A stretch of DNA of 64,000 nucleotides from Nitratireductor sp. B36 (GCF_020833685.1 NZ_JACKZY010000001.1:942578-1006577), one strand, 5' to 3'; positions 1-8,880 are shown, numbered from the stretch's first letter. Notes: generated by a model from the letters alone, not told the origin. Numbers and translations: made by a program.

Positions 1-282
1 CCCTCGCCCACCATTGACTGGACGGTGCATGACGGCGTGAAGGAGATTCCCATCGAGGAACGTTCAGGCGACGAGGTCTCTCTCGTCTGGGGCAAGGATG
101 AGAACGGCAAGGTGCGGCAGGTGCGGATTTCGCCCGAGGCATCACCTGCCGGAAATCCCGCCTTCGACGTGACGCCGGCCCGGCTTGTCACCGGCCTCAT
201 CACCGAGCGCGGCATCGCCGATGCCTCACCCGAAGGGCTCGCCAAACTCTTCCCCGACCCGCCGAAATCGAACGCTGCGTGA
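1..282 (+). CDS. mtnA: S-methyl-5-thioribose-1-phosphate isomerase, C-terminal part
   Basis: The reading frame is open from base 1 and ends at a TGA at 280-282, so only about the last 93 residues lie in the window. They read PSPTIDW near the edge, then IPIEER and later NPAFDVTPARLVTGLITERG, which is the characteristic C-terminal block of MtnA in the eIF2B-alpha/MtnA family. MtnA converts methylthioribose-1-phosphate to methylthioribulose-1-phosphate in the cytoplasmic methionine salvage pathway. The catalytic residues lie upstream, outside the window. A strong terminator follows about 90 bases downstream, so this is the last gene of its transcript. The ATG at 25 is internal and is not the start. 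Confidence 0.88.
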   Translation, partial: PSPTIDWTVHDGVKEIPIEERSGDEVSLVWGKDENGKVRQVRISPEASPAGNPAFDVTPARLVTGLITERGIADASPEGLAKLFPDPPKSNAA

Positions 283-288
283 ATTTCA

Positions 289-337
289 GAAAACGATTCA
301 GAAATCCGGGAAAATCGCCTGTTTCTGAATCGTTTTC
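289..337. repeat. Palindromic intergenic element, 16-bp perfect arms
   Basis: Bases 289-304 and 322-337 are exact inverted copies of each other (arm GAAAACGATTCAGAAA) around a 17-base spacer. The element sits between the mtnA stop and its terminator. There is no T tract, so it is not an intrinsic terminator itself. It resembles the short palindromic elements scattered between genes in rhizobial genomes; that resemblance is from memory and unverified. Confidence 0.6.
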
Positions 338-371
338 GGGAAAAATCGGACGTTTTCCGGAAAACCGAGAA

Positions 372-407
372 CCGCCGCTTTGGCACTAACCAAAGCGGCG
401 GTTTTTT
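372..407 (+). terminator. Rho-independent terminator after mtnA
   Basis: A perfect 12-bp stem (CCGCCGCTTTGG at 372-383, its complement at 390-401) closes a 6-base loop and is followed by six T residues at 402-407. This is a textbook intrinsic terminator for mtnA. On the other strand a run of A precedes the stem, and the leftward SDR gene ends at 411, so it may also end that transcript. Confidence 0.92.
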
Positions 408-410
408 ACA

Positions 411-1178
411 TCAATAAGGCGTGTCGCCCCCATCAATGGTGATGGACTGTCCACGGATGATCGTTGCCGCATCGGACAACAGGAAAACGATCACACGCCC
501 CACCTCGACCGGCTGGATGTGACGCCCAAGCTGTGCGGGAACCATCTGCTTCATCATTTCTTCCGACTTCGCCGCATCGCCACCGACGATGAAGTCAGCC
601 ACCGTCTTGAGCATGTCGGTTGCCACGCCACCCGGGCACACAGCGTTGACATTGATGCCGCGTGCTGCCCATTCGAGTGAGAGCGAACGGGTCAGGTTGA
701 TCACCGCTGCCTTGGAGGCGTTGTAGCCGGCCATGTTGGGATAGCCGACCTTGCCGGCATTCGACGCGATGTTGACGATCGCCCCGCCCTTTTCCATCTG
801 GCGCGCGGCTGCCTGCGAGGCGAGGAGAACGCCCTTCACATTGACCGCCATTTCGAGATCGACGTCGTCTCCGGTCAGTTTGTCTGCCGCCCCGAGGCGC
901 ACCACGCCGGCATTGTTGACCAGCCCGTCAAGCCTGCCCATACGGGCCACCACCTCGTTGAACGCGGCCTCCATGCTGGCGCTGTCGGTCACGTCGCTTG
1001 CAGCCGCCATGACATTGGGTTCGCCGCCAAGATCCTTGAGTGCCGCTTCGAGTTTTGGCCCCGGCAGATCGAGCAGCGCCACGCGCCCGCCCGCGTCGAT
1101 GATCGCCTGAGCGATGCCACGGCCAATGCCGCCGGCTGCCCCGGTAACCGCGATGACCTTGCCTTCAAGTGCCTTCAT
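411..1178 (-). CDS. Short-chain dehydrogenase/reductase (SDR), last gene of the nucleoside operon
   Basis: This 255-residue protein has the full classical SDR signature: the TGAAGGIG dinucleotide-binding loop near residue 13, NNAG near residue 88, a catalytic serine in NIASNAG and the YNASK active-site pair. The C-terminus GQSITIDGGDTPY is also typical. SDRs of this size are cytoplasmic NAD(P)-dependent oxidoreductases acting on sugars, polyols or hydroxy acids; the substrate cannot be read from sequence. It begins about 80 bases downstream of a second SDR gene on the same strand and is the last gene of a leftward set led by a nucleoside transporter. A role in oxidising a sugar or sugar acid released from a nucleoside is my inference. 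Confidence 0.85.
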   Translation of the reverse strand: MKALEGKVIAVTGAAGGIGRGIAQAIIDAGGRVALLDLPGPKLEAALKDLGGEPNVMAAASDVTDSASMEAAFNEVVARMGRLDGLVNNAGVVRLGAADKLTGDDVDLEMAVNVKGVLLASQAAARQMEKGGAIVNIASNAGKVGYPNMAGYNASKAAVINLTRSLSLEWAARGINVNAVCPGGVATDMLKTVADFIVGGDAAKSEEMMKQMVPAQLGRHIQPVEVGRVIVFLLSDAATIIRGQSITIDGGDTPY

Positions 1179-1261
1179 TCCAAGCCCCTGTCATTCTTCG
1201 GAACTCACCTCACGGTCTGATTCCGATTCTTGTTGTAATTGTCTGTTTCAGTTTGATTTTC

Positions 1262-2044
1262 TCACCAGGTCGAACGGGCGCTGACGCCACCATCGACCGT
1301 GATGTTCGTTCCGCTCACCCAGCGCGAAGCCTCGGAGAGAAGGAAGAGCGCGGCGTCGCCGATATCCTCCGGCTGGCCGAGCCGGCCAAGCGGTGCCGCC
1401 TCCTTCCAGCGGTTCACACCTTCGGGCCATCCTTCTTCAATGCCGTCGCGGTGGATCAGACCCGGAGAGACGGAATTGACGCGAATGCCAAGCCCGCCAA
1501 GCTCCAATGCTGCCGCCTTGGTGAACATCAAGAGCGCTGCCTTGGAGGCCGCATAATGGGCATGGCCGGGGGCCGGCTGATGCCCTTCGATGGAGGCAAT
1601 GTTGACGACCGCACCACCGCCACCGCGCGTCTCGACATGGTCGGCGAAAGCGCGCGTCAGGAGAAACGGAGCGCCGGTGTTGATCGCCATCATCTGCGCC
1701 CAGCCGGCCTCGTCGATCTGCCTGAGCGCCTCGACGGGCTGGAAGCCGGCATTGTTGACCACGCCGTGAACAGAACCGAATTCTTCGAGCGCCGCTTGCA
1801 TGAGAGAGGCCGCTTCGGCTTCCTTCGAAAGGTCACCGCCGGCAGCGAACGCCCGCGCGCCCAATTCGCCCGCAAGCGCCTCGGCGGCACTTTTGTTGCC
1901 ATTGTAGTGACACACCACATTCGCACCCGCCTCATGCAGACGCCGCGCGATGCCGCTACCAATGCCGCCGCTGGCGCCGGTGACGATGACCGTGCGACCG
2001 GTGAGATCAAGCAGGGATGCGACGGGTGGGATGGTTGCAGCCAT
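1262..2044 (-). CDS. Short-chain dehydrogenase/reductase (SDR)
   Basis: This 260-residue classical SDR has TGASGGIG near residue 23, VNNAG, a serine in NIASIEG and the YAASK catalytic pair. The C-terminus VSGTNITVDGG is typical of the 3-oxoacyl reductase/glucose-dehydrogenase-like branch. Its start lies two bases after the stop of the purine nucleoside phosphorylase gene, so the two are almost certainly co-transcribed. It is clearly a different paralogue from the neighbouring SDR at 411-1178. Substrate unknown; the context suggests a nucleoside-derived pentose or a modified nucleoside. Confidence 0.86.
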   Translation of the reverse strand: MAATIPPVASLLDLTGRTVIVTGASGGIGSGIARRLHEAGANVVCHYNGNKSAAEALAGELGARAFAAGGDLSKEAEAASLMQAALEEFGSVHGVVNNAGFQPVEALRQIDEAGWAQMMAINTGAPFLLTRAFADHVETRGGGGAVVNIASIEGHQPAPGHAHYAASKAALLMFTKAAALELGGLGIRVNSVSPGLIHRDGIEEGWPEGVNRWKEAAPLGRLGQPEDIGDAALFLLSEASRWVSGTNITVDGGVSARSTW

Positions 2045-2046
2045 GA

Positions 2047-2883
2047 TCAGGCTCCTTTCAGATTGGGCAGAAGCTTGGCCAGGATCGCCTCGATTTTGCG
2101 CCCGGCAATCTCGGCATTGGCAAACACCTCTTCGATCGTGTCGGGCTGCTGGTCGGGACCGCCGGTCGCCTTGTTGGTGATGGCCGATAGCCCGATGACG
2201 GGCAGCAATGCGTGCCCGGCGGCAATCACCTCGGTGACAGTCGACATGCCGACGGCATCCGAGCCGGAAGCGCGGTAATAGCGGCGCTCCGCCGAGGTTT
2301 CGAGGGACGGCCCCAGAACGCCCGCATAGATGCCCTGCCGCACGGAAATGCCAGCCGCATCCGCCGCTTTGCGCGTGAGCTCGAGCAGGTCAGGATCATA
2401 GGCGCGCGACATGTCGGGAAAGCGAAGGCCGATCTCATCGTCATTGGGCCCGACCAGCGGGTTCAGCCCCGTGAAGTTCATGTGATCCTCAATGAGCATC
2501 ACGTCTCCGGGCTCATAGTCGGGATTGAGCGAGCCGGCGGCATTGGTGACGATCAGCGTTTCGGCACCGAGGCGCTTGAGCAGATAGACGGCAAGCGCGA
2601 TGTCGCGCGGCGCCCAGCCTTCATAAAGATGCAGCCGGCCCTGCATCATGATCACGCGCTGGCCTTCCAGATTGCCGATCACGAAAGCGCCCTTGTGGCC
2701 GGGTGCGGTGGAGACCGGAAAGCCATCGACCTCTCCGTAAGGGATCGTGACGGCATCCTCCACCCGGTCGGCGAGCTGGCCGAGCCCCGACCCCAGCATG
2801 ATGGCGATGGGTGCTGGCGCCCCTGCCCGCTTGGCAATCGATGCATGGGCGCGTTCAAGACGCGCGAGTTGGCTTTCGCTCAT
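2047..2883 (-). CDS. Purine nucleoside phosphorylase (trimeric PNP class)
   Basis: The 278-residue protein matches the trimeric PNP/MTA phosphorylase family. It carries the phosphate-binding GSGLG loop near residue 30, GHKG, MQGRLHLYEG, NAAGSLNP, SLETSAERRYYR, the GSDAVGMSTV segment and ITNKATG near the C-terminus. PNP cleaves purine nucleosides with phosphate to the free base and (deoxy)ribose-1-phosphate in the cytoplasm. The start at 2883 (MSESQ) is chosen because GGGAG stands about ten bases upstream; the open frame continues further upstream but shows no homology there. It lies between an amidohydrolase and two SDRs in the nucleoside operon. It lacks the GGSG-type N-terminus expected of MtnP, so PNP is preferred. 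Confidence 0.9.
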   Translation of the reverse strand: MSESQLARLERAHASIAKRAGAPAPIAIMLGSGLGQLADRVEDAVTIPYGEVDGFPVSTAPGHKGAFVIGNLEGQRVIMMQGRLHLYEGWAPRDIALAVYLLKRLGAETLIVTNAAGSLNPDYEPGDVMLIEDHMNFTGLNPLVGPNDDEIGLRFPDMSRAYDPDLLELTRKAADAAGISVRQGIYAGVLGPSLETSAERRYYRASGSDAVGMSTVTEVIAAGHALLPVIGLSAITNKATGGPDQQPDTIEEVFANAEIAGRKIEAILAKLLPNLKGA

Positions 2884-2906
2884 TTCATTCTCCCAGGGTT
2901 TTACTG

Positions 2907-4226
2907 TCAGGCCACGGTGGCGGCGATGCGCGGCGCGAGCTCTGCCACTGCGTCCAGTGTGTCGTCGATCGAGTGACGGGTGAGCACGCCATCGCGCACC
3001 ACCTGCTCGCCACCGACGAACACATGGCGCACGTCGGATCTGGCGGTGGAATAGACGAGATGGGTGACGGGATCGAACATCGGCACCGCATGCGGGCGCT
3101 TCACATCGATCAGGATCATGTCGGCGAGCTTGCCTTTTTCGAGACTGCCCAGCCTGTCGGACGCGCCCAGCGCCCGCGCGCCGGAGCGTGTCACCATGGC
3201 CAACGCCTGATGGGTGGAGACGGCATCGGCCCGCTGGCTCGCGCCCTTGTGCAGCGTGGCGGCCAGCCGTAGCGCCATCCACATGTCGAGATCATTGCCG
3301 CTGATCGCACCATCGGTTCCGAGTGCGACATGGACACCGGCTGCCAGCATGTCAGGTATGCGGGCAATCCCGGAGGCGAGTTTCAGGTTGGACATGGGGT
3401 TGTGCGAAACGGTCGTGCCCGTGCGCGCCAGAATGGCGATTTCCTCATCGTCCAGATGGACGCAATGGGCGAGCGTCGTGCGCTCATCAAGGAGATCAAG
3501 ATGATCGAGATGGCGGATGACGGAACTGCCATAGCGGCCTTCCACATCGGCCTGTTCGGCCTTCGTTTCCGCCGCATGCGTGCTGAAGAGCCCACCGTGT
3601 TTGTTTGTGATATCCCTGGCCGTCTTCAGGTTTTCGGGCCCCACCGTATAGGCTCCGTGGGGCATGGTTGCCGGGAAGACATCGTCTGCACCCGCAAACG
3701 CTTCAAAGAACGCCTCAGCACTGGCAATGCGGTCATCGAGCGTTGCGCCGTCCACACCCGGCCCATCGAAGAAGATGCCCCCCGTCGACACCCGCATGCC
3801 CACTTCGCGCGCGGCGCGAACCGTCTCCACCGGATACCAGAACATGTCCATCGTGCTGGTGACACCGGAGAGGAGCAGTTCGGAAAAGCCCAGAAGGCTG
3901 CCAAGATGCGAGGTCTGCGGATTGAGGATAGCGCCTTCGGCGGTCCACACCTTCTGCAGCCACGGCTCCAGCGGCAGATCCTCCACCAGACCGCGAAACA
4001 GGCTGTCGGCGGCATGGCAATGGCTGTTGATCAGCCCCGGCATCAGGATGTGCCCGCTGCCATCGATGACGTTGCGGGCGTTCCCCGCGGCCTGTTCGAG
4101 CGCTGCGCTCTCGCCAATCTGCGTGATGCGGCCATCTGAGACCGCAACGCCGCCATTTTGGATCACCGTCTGCTTTTCATCGCAGGTCACGACAATGGCG
4201 TTTTTGACAACCAGATCGACGGTCAT
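2907..4226 (-). CDS. Amidohydrolase of the TRZ/ATZ family, probable nucleoside or nucleobase deaminase
   Basis: The 439-residue protein is a metal-dependent amidohydrolase close to chlorohydrolases, SAH/MTA deaminases and guanine-type deaminases. It shows the N-terminal composite domain, the metal-binding HCHAAD motif, HAAET, the metal histidine in LAHCVHLD, SHNPMSNLKLASG, and the metal aspartate in ALGTDGAISGN. These enzymes remove an amino group from purine or triazine rings. Its ATG at 4226 overlaps the stop of the permease gene (ATGA), and GAGGAG lies just upstream. Placement between a nucleoside importer and PNP suggests deamination of an imported purine nucleoside before phosphorolysis. 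The exact substrate (adenosine-like, MTA, guanine, 8-oxopurine) cannot be decided here. Confidence 0.82.
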   Translation of the reverse strand: MTVDLVVKNAIVVTCDEKQTVIQNGGVAVSDGRITQIGESAALEQAAGNARNVIDGSGHILMPGLINSHCHAADSLFRGLVEDLPLEPWLQKVWTAEGAILNPQTSHLGSLLGFSELLLSGVTSTMDMFWYPVETVRAAREVGMRVSTGGIFFDGPGVDGATLDDRIASAEAFFEAFAGADDVFPATMPHGAYTVGPENLKTARDITNKHGGLFSTHAAETKAEQADVEGRYGSSVIRHLDHLDLLDERTTLAHCVHLDDEEIAILARTGTTVSHNPMSNLKLASGIARIPDMLAAGVHVALGTDGAISGNDLDMWMALRLAATLHKGASQRADAVSTHQALAMVTRSGARALGASDRLGSLEKGKLADMILIDVKRPHAVPMFDPVTHLVYSTARSDVRHVFVGGEQVVRDGVLTRHSIDDTLDAVAELAPRIAATVA

Positions 4227-5137
4227 GAAGCATCTCCTCTTGCGCGTCTTGCCCGCCACCATGACAGGGCAACCAGCACGATAAGGGTCGCCAGATACGG
4301 CATCATGTCGGTGAACTGCTGGGCAAGCCCCAGACCCTGCACGCGGAAGGACAGGCTGTCGACGGCACCGAACAGAAGCGCGATGAAGAAGAGCGGCCAC
4401 GGGCGGCCACGGGTCAAGAGCACCGCGACAACGGCGATCCAGCCGCGCCCGGCGCTCATGTTTTCAACGAAGAGATTGACATTGGCGATGGAAAGCTGCG
4501 CCCCGCCCAGACCGCAGAGCGCGCCGCATGCAATGAGCGCCAGAAGCTGGACACGTTTTGGACTGACACCGCCAGCCCGAAGCGCCTGAGGGTTTTCTCC
4601 CGCCGCGCGAATGCGCAAGCCAAGCCGGTGGCGGGCGAGAAACACATGCAGGAACGGAACGCTGAGAAGCGCCAGGTAGAACGGCAGCGCCTGGCCGCTC
4701 AGGATCGGGCCGAGAAGCGGCACATATTCTATGAAGGGCAAACGGATGGGTGCGAACCCGGCAATCGCCGGATCGCTGAAGGCACCCGTGACATCGAAAA
4801 TGGCGCGCAGGAAGAACGTGGTGAGACCGGCGGCGAGAAGGTTGATGGCGATGGAAACGACGATGGAATCGCCGCCGCGCCGCACATTGAACTCGGCAAA
4901 GACAAGCCCGAGCGCCATGCCGGCCACCATGGCGGTGAGCGCGCCTATATAGGGCGTTCCGGAGAAATAGGCCCCCAGCACCGCCGCAAACGCGCCCACG
5001 AGCAAAAAACCTTCCAGCGCGATGTTGAAGACACCGGCCCGCTCGCACAGCGCGCCGCCAAGGGCGGCCAGAAGAATGGGCGTGACAAAGCGCGGAATGG
5101 AGGCGGCGAAGGAAGGATCGGCGATCAGCTCAAACAT
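4223..5137 (-). CDS. Nucleoside ABC transporter permease (NupQ/YufQ type)
   Basis: This integral membrane protein of 304 residues has about eight to ten hydrophobic segments. The N-terminal GGALCERAGVFNIALEG and the later GENPQALRAGGVSP are typical of the BPD_transp_2 permeases paired with BMP binding proteins. It forms half of the membrane channel with the permease at 5130-6191. I chose the start at 5137 because GGAG stands six to nine bases upstream; an in-frame ATG at 5149 lacks a good ribosome site. It overlaps the upstream permease by eight bases and the downstream amidohydrolase by four, indicating tight translational coupling. Confidence 0.87.
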   Translation of the reverse strand: MFELIADPSFAASIPRFVTPILLAALGGALCERAGVFNIALEGFLLVGAFAAVLGAYFSGTPYIGALTAMVAGMALGLVFAEFNVRRGGDSIVVSIAINLLAAGLTTFFLRAIFDVTGAFSDPAIAGFAPIRLPFIEYVPLLGPILSGQALPFYLALLSVPFLHVFLARHRLGLRIRAAGENPQALRAGGVSPKRVQLLALIACGALCGLGGAQLSIANVNLFVENMSAGRGWIAVVAVLLTRGRPWPLFFIALLFGAVDSLSFRVQGLGLAQQFTDMMPYLATLIVLVALSWWRARRARGDAS

Positions 5138-6191
5138 GGCCGTCTCCATCGCCCCGCGAAGCGGTCAGCGCGCCGGAGACGCGGCTTGCCACGAAGAGGA
5201 TGATGACCGCCTGCACGACAAGCGCAATCTCCTTGGGAACGCCGGCCGCCCGCTCTATGCCGGCGGCACCCGTCTGGACGGCAGCAAAGAAGAAGCCGGA
5301 AATCGGCACCGCCCACGGCACCATGCCCACCAGAAGCACCGCGATGATGCCAGTCCACGCATAGAGCGGCTGTACCAGCATGCCGTCGATATAGCGGTGG
5401 TGAATGCCGAACACGGCGATTGCGCCGACCATGCCGGCAATCGCACCGCTGAGCGCCAGCGTCTGCAGCGTGAGCCTGCGCACCGGCAGACCCACCGTGC
5501 GGGCGAAATCGGGCGAAAGCCCGTTGAGCCGCGTGTGATAGCCGTGGACGGTCCTGTAGCTGTAGATCAGCGCAAAGGCTGCCGCCACTGCCGTGAAGAG
5601 GATGCCGATATCGAGCCGGGTTCCCGGAAAATAGGCAAACCAGGTTTCCTGCGGCACGAGATGCGACTGAACCATGCCCGACTGCACGTCGCGGTAAGGG
5701 TGGGCCACCAGATAGGAGGCGATGTAGCGGATGGGGTAGTTGAGGAGGAGCGAACCGACAAGCAGCGGCACGCCCATGAAAAGCTGGAGCACCCCGGCAA
5801 GCAGCGCCCATAAGGCCCCGGCCAGCATGGCAGCGAGGATCGCCACGACAAGCACCAGCAGCGGCGGCCCCGGCATGAGCACGGCAACCAGCGCTGCCAC
5901 CAGCCCGCCGGCGACAAGCTGCCCCTCCCCACCAATGTTGAACAGCCCGGCACGAAAGCTCAGCATGACCGAAAGCGCCATGCCGACAATCAGCGCCGAG
6001 CGGCTGAGCGTTGCCATCAGATAGGCGTTTCTGCGCCCGCCAAAAGCGCCGTTCCAGAAGCCCGAAAGCGCCTCGCCCACCGGTGCGCCGACAAAGAGCA
6101 GCAGCGCCAGAATGATCGCGGCGATCCACAGGAAGGTGAAGAGCCATGGCAGCGCGCTGCGGGTGGCCTTGCCGGCATCGAAAGCGATCAT
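5130..6191 (-). CDS. Nucleoside ABC transporter permease (NupP/YufP type)
   Basis: A 353-residue membrane protein with a long N-terminal hydrophobic helix and the motif FRAGLFNIGGEGQLVAGG, which marks the larger permease of the BMP-type nucleoside ABC systems. Around nine membrane segments are visible. A conserved cytoplasmic loop, LNGLSPDFARTVGLPVRR, probably contacts the ATPase. It overlaps the ATPase gene by four bases at its start and the second permease at its end. It is expected to bring nucleosides across the inner membrane. Confidence 0.88.
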   Translation of the reverse strand: MIAFDAGKATRSALPWLFTFLWIAAIILALLLFVGAPVGEALSGFWNGAFGGRRNAYLMATLSRSALIVGMALSVMLSFRAGLFNIGGEGQLVAGGLVAALVAVLMPGPPLLVLVVAILAAMLAGALWALLAGVLQLFMGVPLLVGSLLLNYPIRYIASYLVAHPYRDVQSGMVQSHLVPQETWFAYFPGTRLDIGILFTAVAAAFALIYSYRTVHGYHTRLNGLSPDFARTVGLPVRRLTLQTLALSGAIAGMVGAIAVFGIHHRYIDGMLVQPLYAWTGIIAVLLVGMVPWAVPISGFFFAAVQTGAAGIERAAGVPKEIALVVQAVIILFVASRVSGALTASRGDGDGHV

Positions 6192-7723
6192 GCAGCAGCT
6201 CCAGGCGAAGCCGCGCCCAGCGCGTCGGCGGCACGCGAGGTCATCAATGCGCCGACGCGGTCGCGGCTGGCTTCGCCGCCATCCACCTCTCCGGCGATGG
6301 CGCCGTCATACATGACCAGAATGCGGTCGGACAATGCGATCACCTCGTCGAGCTCGGTGGAAACCAGAAGAATGGCGTGACCCGCATCGCGCATGCGCAT
6401 CAACTCGCCATGGATGAAATCGATGGCGCCGATATCGACGCCCCATGTGGGATTTTCGGCGATCACCAGCGGGGTATTGCGCGAGAGTTCGCGCCCGACG
6501 ACGAGCTTCTGCTTGTTGCCGCCCGACATGGTGGAGGCGGAAGCGCGCGGACCGGCCACGCGAATGCGATAACGCTCGATCAGGGAGCGCGCATACTGCG
6601 CCATGGCACCGTGTTTCAGGAACGGCCCGGCGGTGAAAGCGCCCGCATCGTCGCGGCCCGCATTAGCGTTTTCGCTGACGGAGGCGCGAAGGGCGAGCCC
6701 CATTCGCTGCCGGTCTTCAGGAATGTAGCTCATGCCGCCCTGCCGGCGCGCTTCCACATCCAGTTTTTGTATCTCATTTCCGCACAGGGTGATGGAGCCA
6801 GAACGCACGGGCTCAAGCCCTGTGAGCGCGCGGATGAGCTCTGCCTGGCCATTGCCGCTGACGCCGGCAATGCCGACAATCTCGCCTGCACGAAGATCGA
6901 AGGAAACGGGCCCGACGTCACGGCCGCGGCGCGCGACGGTGAGGTGATCGACGGCCAGCACCGTTTCGCCGGGGGAAAGCGCCTTGCGGGTTCTGGCCGC
7001 CGGGAGATCGCCGCCGACAATGCCACGGGCGATCTCGTCCTTCGAGGTTTCGGCAAGTGGTGAGGAGGCGACAAGACGCCCTGCCCGCATCACGCTCACC
7101 CGGTCGGCGATCTCCATCACCTCATCGAGCTTATGGGTGATGAGAACGATCGCCTTGCCCGCCTCGCGGAAGCTCTTGAGCGTTGCAAAAAGCCGGTCCT
7201 TCTCCTGCGGGGTGAGCACGGCGGTCGGCTCGTCGAGGATCAGGACTTCGGCCTCGCGGTAGAGAACTTTGAGGATCTCCACCGCCTGCCGCTCGCCGAC
7301 GGAAAGGCGGCCGACGCGCCGGTCGAGATCGATGGCGACACCGTGGGTTTTGGCGATTTCATCGAGGCGCGACCGCGCGCGGGCGAAATCGACAAAGCCG
7401 AAGCGGCCCACCGGCTCGGCGCACAGGACGATGTTTTCCAGCACCGTCATCTCTTCCTGCAGCATGAAGTGCTGATGCACCATGCCCAGCCCATGGGCGA
7501 TGGCATCCTGCGGCGAGGCCCAGCGCCGCGCCTTACCATCCAGACGGATCGTGCCGCTTGCCGGCGTGACCAGCCCGAAAAGCGCGTTCATCAGGGTGGA
7601 CTTGCCAGCGCCATTTTCGCCCAGAAGCGCGTGGATTTCGCCCGGCTCGATGCCGAGCGAAACATTGTCCACGGCCGTGACCGGGCCAAAGCGGACGGTG
7701 ACGTCCTGCAGGTCGATGCGCAT
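6188..7723 (-). CDS. Nucleoside ABC transporter ATP-binding protein (two nucleotide-binding domains)
   Basis: The 511-residue protein is a tandem ATPase like those of ribose and nucleoside importers. The first domain has a full Walker A (GENGAGKST, near residue 36), the signature LSVGERQ and Walker B LILDEPTAVLTP. The second has a weak P-loop (GVSGNGQAEL), the signature MSGGNKQKLVVGRE and AENPTWGVDIGA in the Walker B region. This asymmetry is normal for the family. It lies between the binding-protein gene and the two permease genes and powers the transporter. Confidence 0.9.
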   Translation of the reverse strand: MRIDLQDVTVRFGPVTAVDNVSLGIEPGEIHALLGENGAGKSTLMNALFGLVTPASGTIRLDGKARRWASPQDAIAHGLGMVHQHFMLQEEMTVLENIVLCAEPVGRFGFVDFARARSRLDEIAKTHGVAIDLDRRVGRLSVGERQAVEILKVLYREAEVLILDEPTAVLTPQEKDRLFATLKSFREAGKAIVLITHKLDEVMEIADRVSVMRAGRLVASSPLAETSKDEIARGIVGGDLPAARTRKALSPGETVLAVDHLTVARRGRDVGPVSFDLRAGEIVGIAGVSGNGQAELIRALTGLEPVRSGSITLCGNEIQKLDVEARRQGGMSYIPEDRQRMGLALRASVSENANAGRDDAGAFTAGPFLKHGAMAQYARSLIERYRIRVAGPRASASTMSGGNKQKLVVGRELSRNTPLVIAENPTWGVDIGAIDFIHGELMRMRDAGHAILLVSTELDEVIALSDRILVMYDGAIAGEVDGGEASRDRVGALMTSRAADALGAASPGAAA

Positions 7724-7745
7724 GATGCGTGCTGCTCTGGCGCGC

Positions 7746-8756
7746 TTACTTGGCGAACATCGGGTCTTCGAGTTTTAGCGAGCCATCCTCGATCTGGCCT
7801 GCTACCTCGCGCATCTTGGCCACCACCTCCGGATGATCGGCGATGAGGCAGCCGCTGTCGGCCAGTTCGTCTTCCTCGAGCGCGATGGTCGATACGCCAC
7901 CTTCCTTGAGGCCGAGCGCCATGGTGAGCTTCTTCTCGCCCTCAAGGATCGCGCCGATGGCCTGAACCATGGCGTTGTCGACGCGCTTCAACGTGACATC
8001 GACCACGTGGCCGGGCGCATTGGGGCACTGGTTCACATCGACGGAATAGACCTGGAAATCCTTTTCCTTCGCCGCCTCGAAGACGCCGAAATCACCGCCC
8101 GATGTGGCCGTGAAGATCTGGTCGGCTCCGGCAGCATTCATGGCCACGGCCTGTTCCTTGGCGCGCACCGGATCGGCAAACGGATTTTCGCCACCCACCC
8201 AGCGAATGTCGACCGAGGCGTCGGCATTCACCGACTTGACGCCATCGGCATAGGCGTCCGTGTAGCGGTGCAGGAAGGGGATATCGAGCGCGCCGACAAC
8301 GCCGACCTTGTTGCTCTCGGTCAGCATGCCGGCGGCGACACCCACGAGATAGCTCGCCTCATATTCGCGGAAGACCGCGCAATGCACATTGTCGGGCCGG
8401 TCATCGATGCACTGGTCGACTATAAGGAACTGCGTGTCGGGCGCGGTGGGCGCGACCTGTTTGACAATGTCGTTGAACTCGAAACCAAGGAGCACGACGA
8501 TATCCGCGCCCTCGTTGACGGCGGCGTTGACGTTTTCGAGACGGTCGGCAGCCGTGCGGCTCTCATAGGTTTCGACATCCGCGCCGTATTTCTCGCCAGC
8601 CTGCTCGATGCCAGCCTGGCCAAGCTTCAGGAAGGCGTTGACGCCGATCTGGTCGGGAGAGACGTAGACGAAAAATTTATCCGCCGCAGAAGCAGGGACG
8701 GTGAATGCTGTCGTTGCCAGAAGCCCCACCGCCAACCAGTTTTTCAAACCCCTCAT
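7746..8756 (-). CDS. BMP family nucleoside-binding periplasmic protein
   Basis: The 336-residue product begins MRGLKNWLAVGLLATTAF and has a Sec signal peptide with probable cleavage after PASA. The mature part shows the BMP/PnrA-like fold (VYVSPDQIGVNAF, IVVLLGFEFNDIV, then ARA-like repeats). It should bind nucleosides in the periplasm and deliver them to the permeases. The start at 8756 has GGGAG about ten bases upstream; longer in-frame starts up to 8921 would place non-homologous sequence before the signal peptide. As first gene of the operon it is preceded by a divergent regulatory region. Confidence 0.88.
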   Translation of the reverse strand: MRGLKNWLAVGLLATTAFTVPASAADKFFVYVSPDQIGVNAFLKLGQAGIEQAGEKYGADVETYESRTAADRLENVNAAVNEGADIVVLLGFEFNDIVKQVAPTAPDTQFLIVDQCIDDRPDNVHCAVFREYEASYLVGVAAGMLTESNKVGVVGALDIPFLHRYTDAYADGVKSVNADASVDIRWVGGENPFADPVRAKEQAVAMNAAGADQIFTATSGGDFGVFEAAKEKDFQVYSVDVNQCPNAPGHVVDVTLKRVDNAMVQAIGAILEGEKKLTMALGLKEGGVSTIALEEDELADSGCLIADHPEVVAKMREVAGQIEDGSLKLEDPMFAK

Positions 8757-8832
8757 GCCATTACTCCCTGTTTGGCCTCCGGATCGCCGTGCGTTCATTC
8801 GGACGCAACAGAACGATCTGATCTTCTGATGG

Positions 8833-8880
8833 AGCATCGGAATAAGCAGAAAACCGGTTTCCGCTTTTCGGTCCGATGCT
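8833..8880. repeat. Imperfect palindromic repeat in a divergent promoter region
   Basis: The outer arms AGCATCGGA (8833-8841) and TCCGATGCT (8872-8880) are exact inverted copies. The interior contains the self-complementary core AAACCGGTTT and near-matching flanks (AAGCAGAAA against TTTCCGCTT). The unit has the look of the short palindromic elements found many times in rhizobial genomes. It lies between the binding-protein gene and the cupin gene. Confidence 0.5.

Noticed and set aside
1169-2278. A 369-codon plus-strand frame opposite the second SDR gene
   Set aside because: It covers an SDR with a complete active site and part of the PNP gene and has no recognisable domains.
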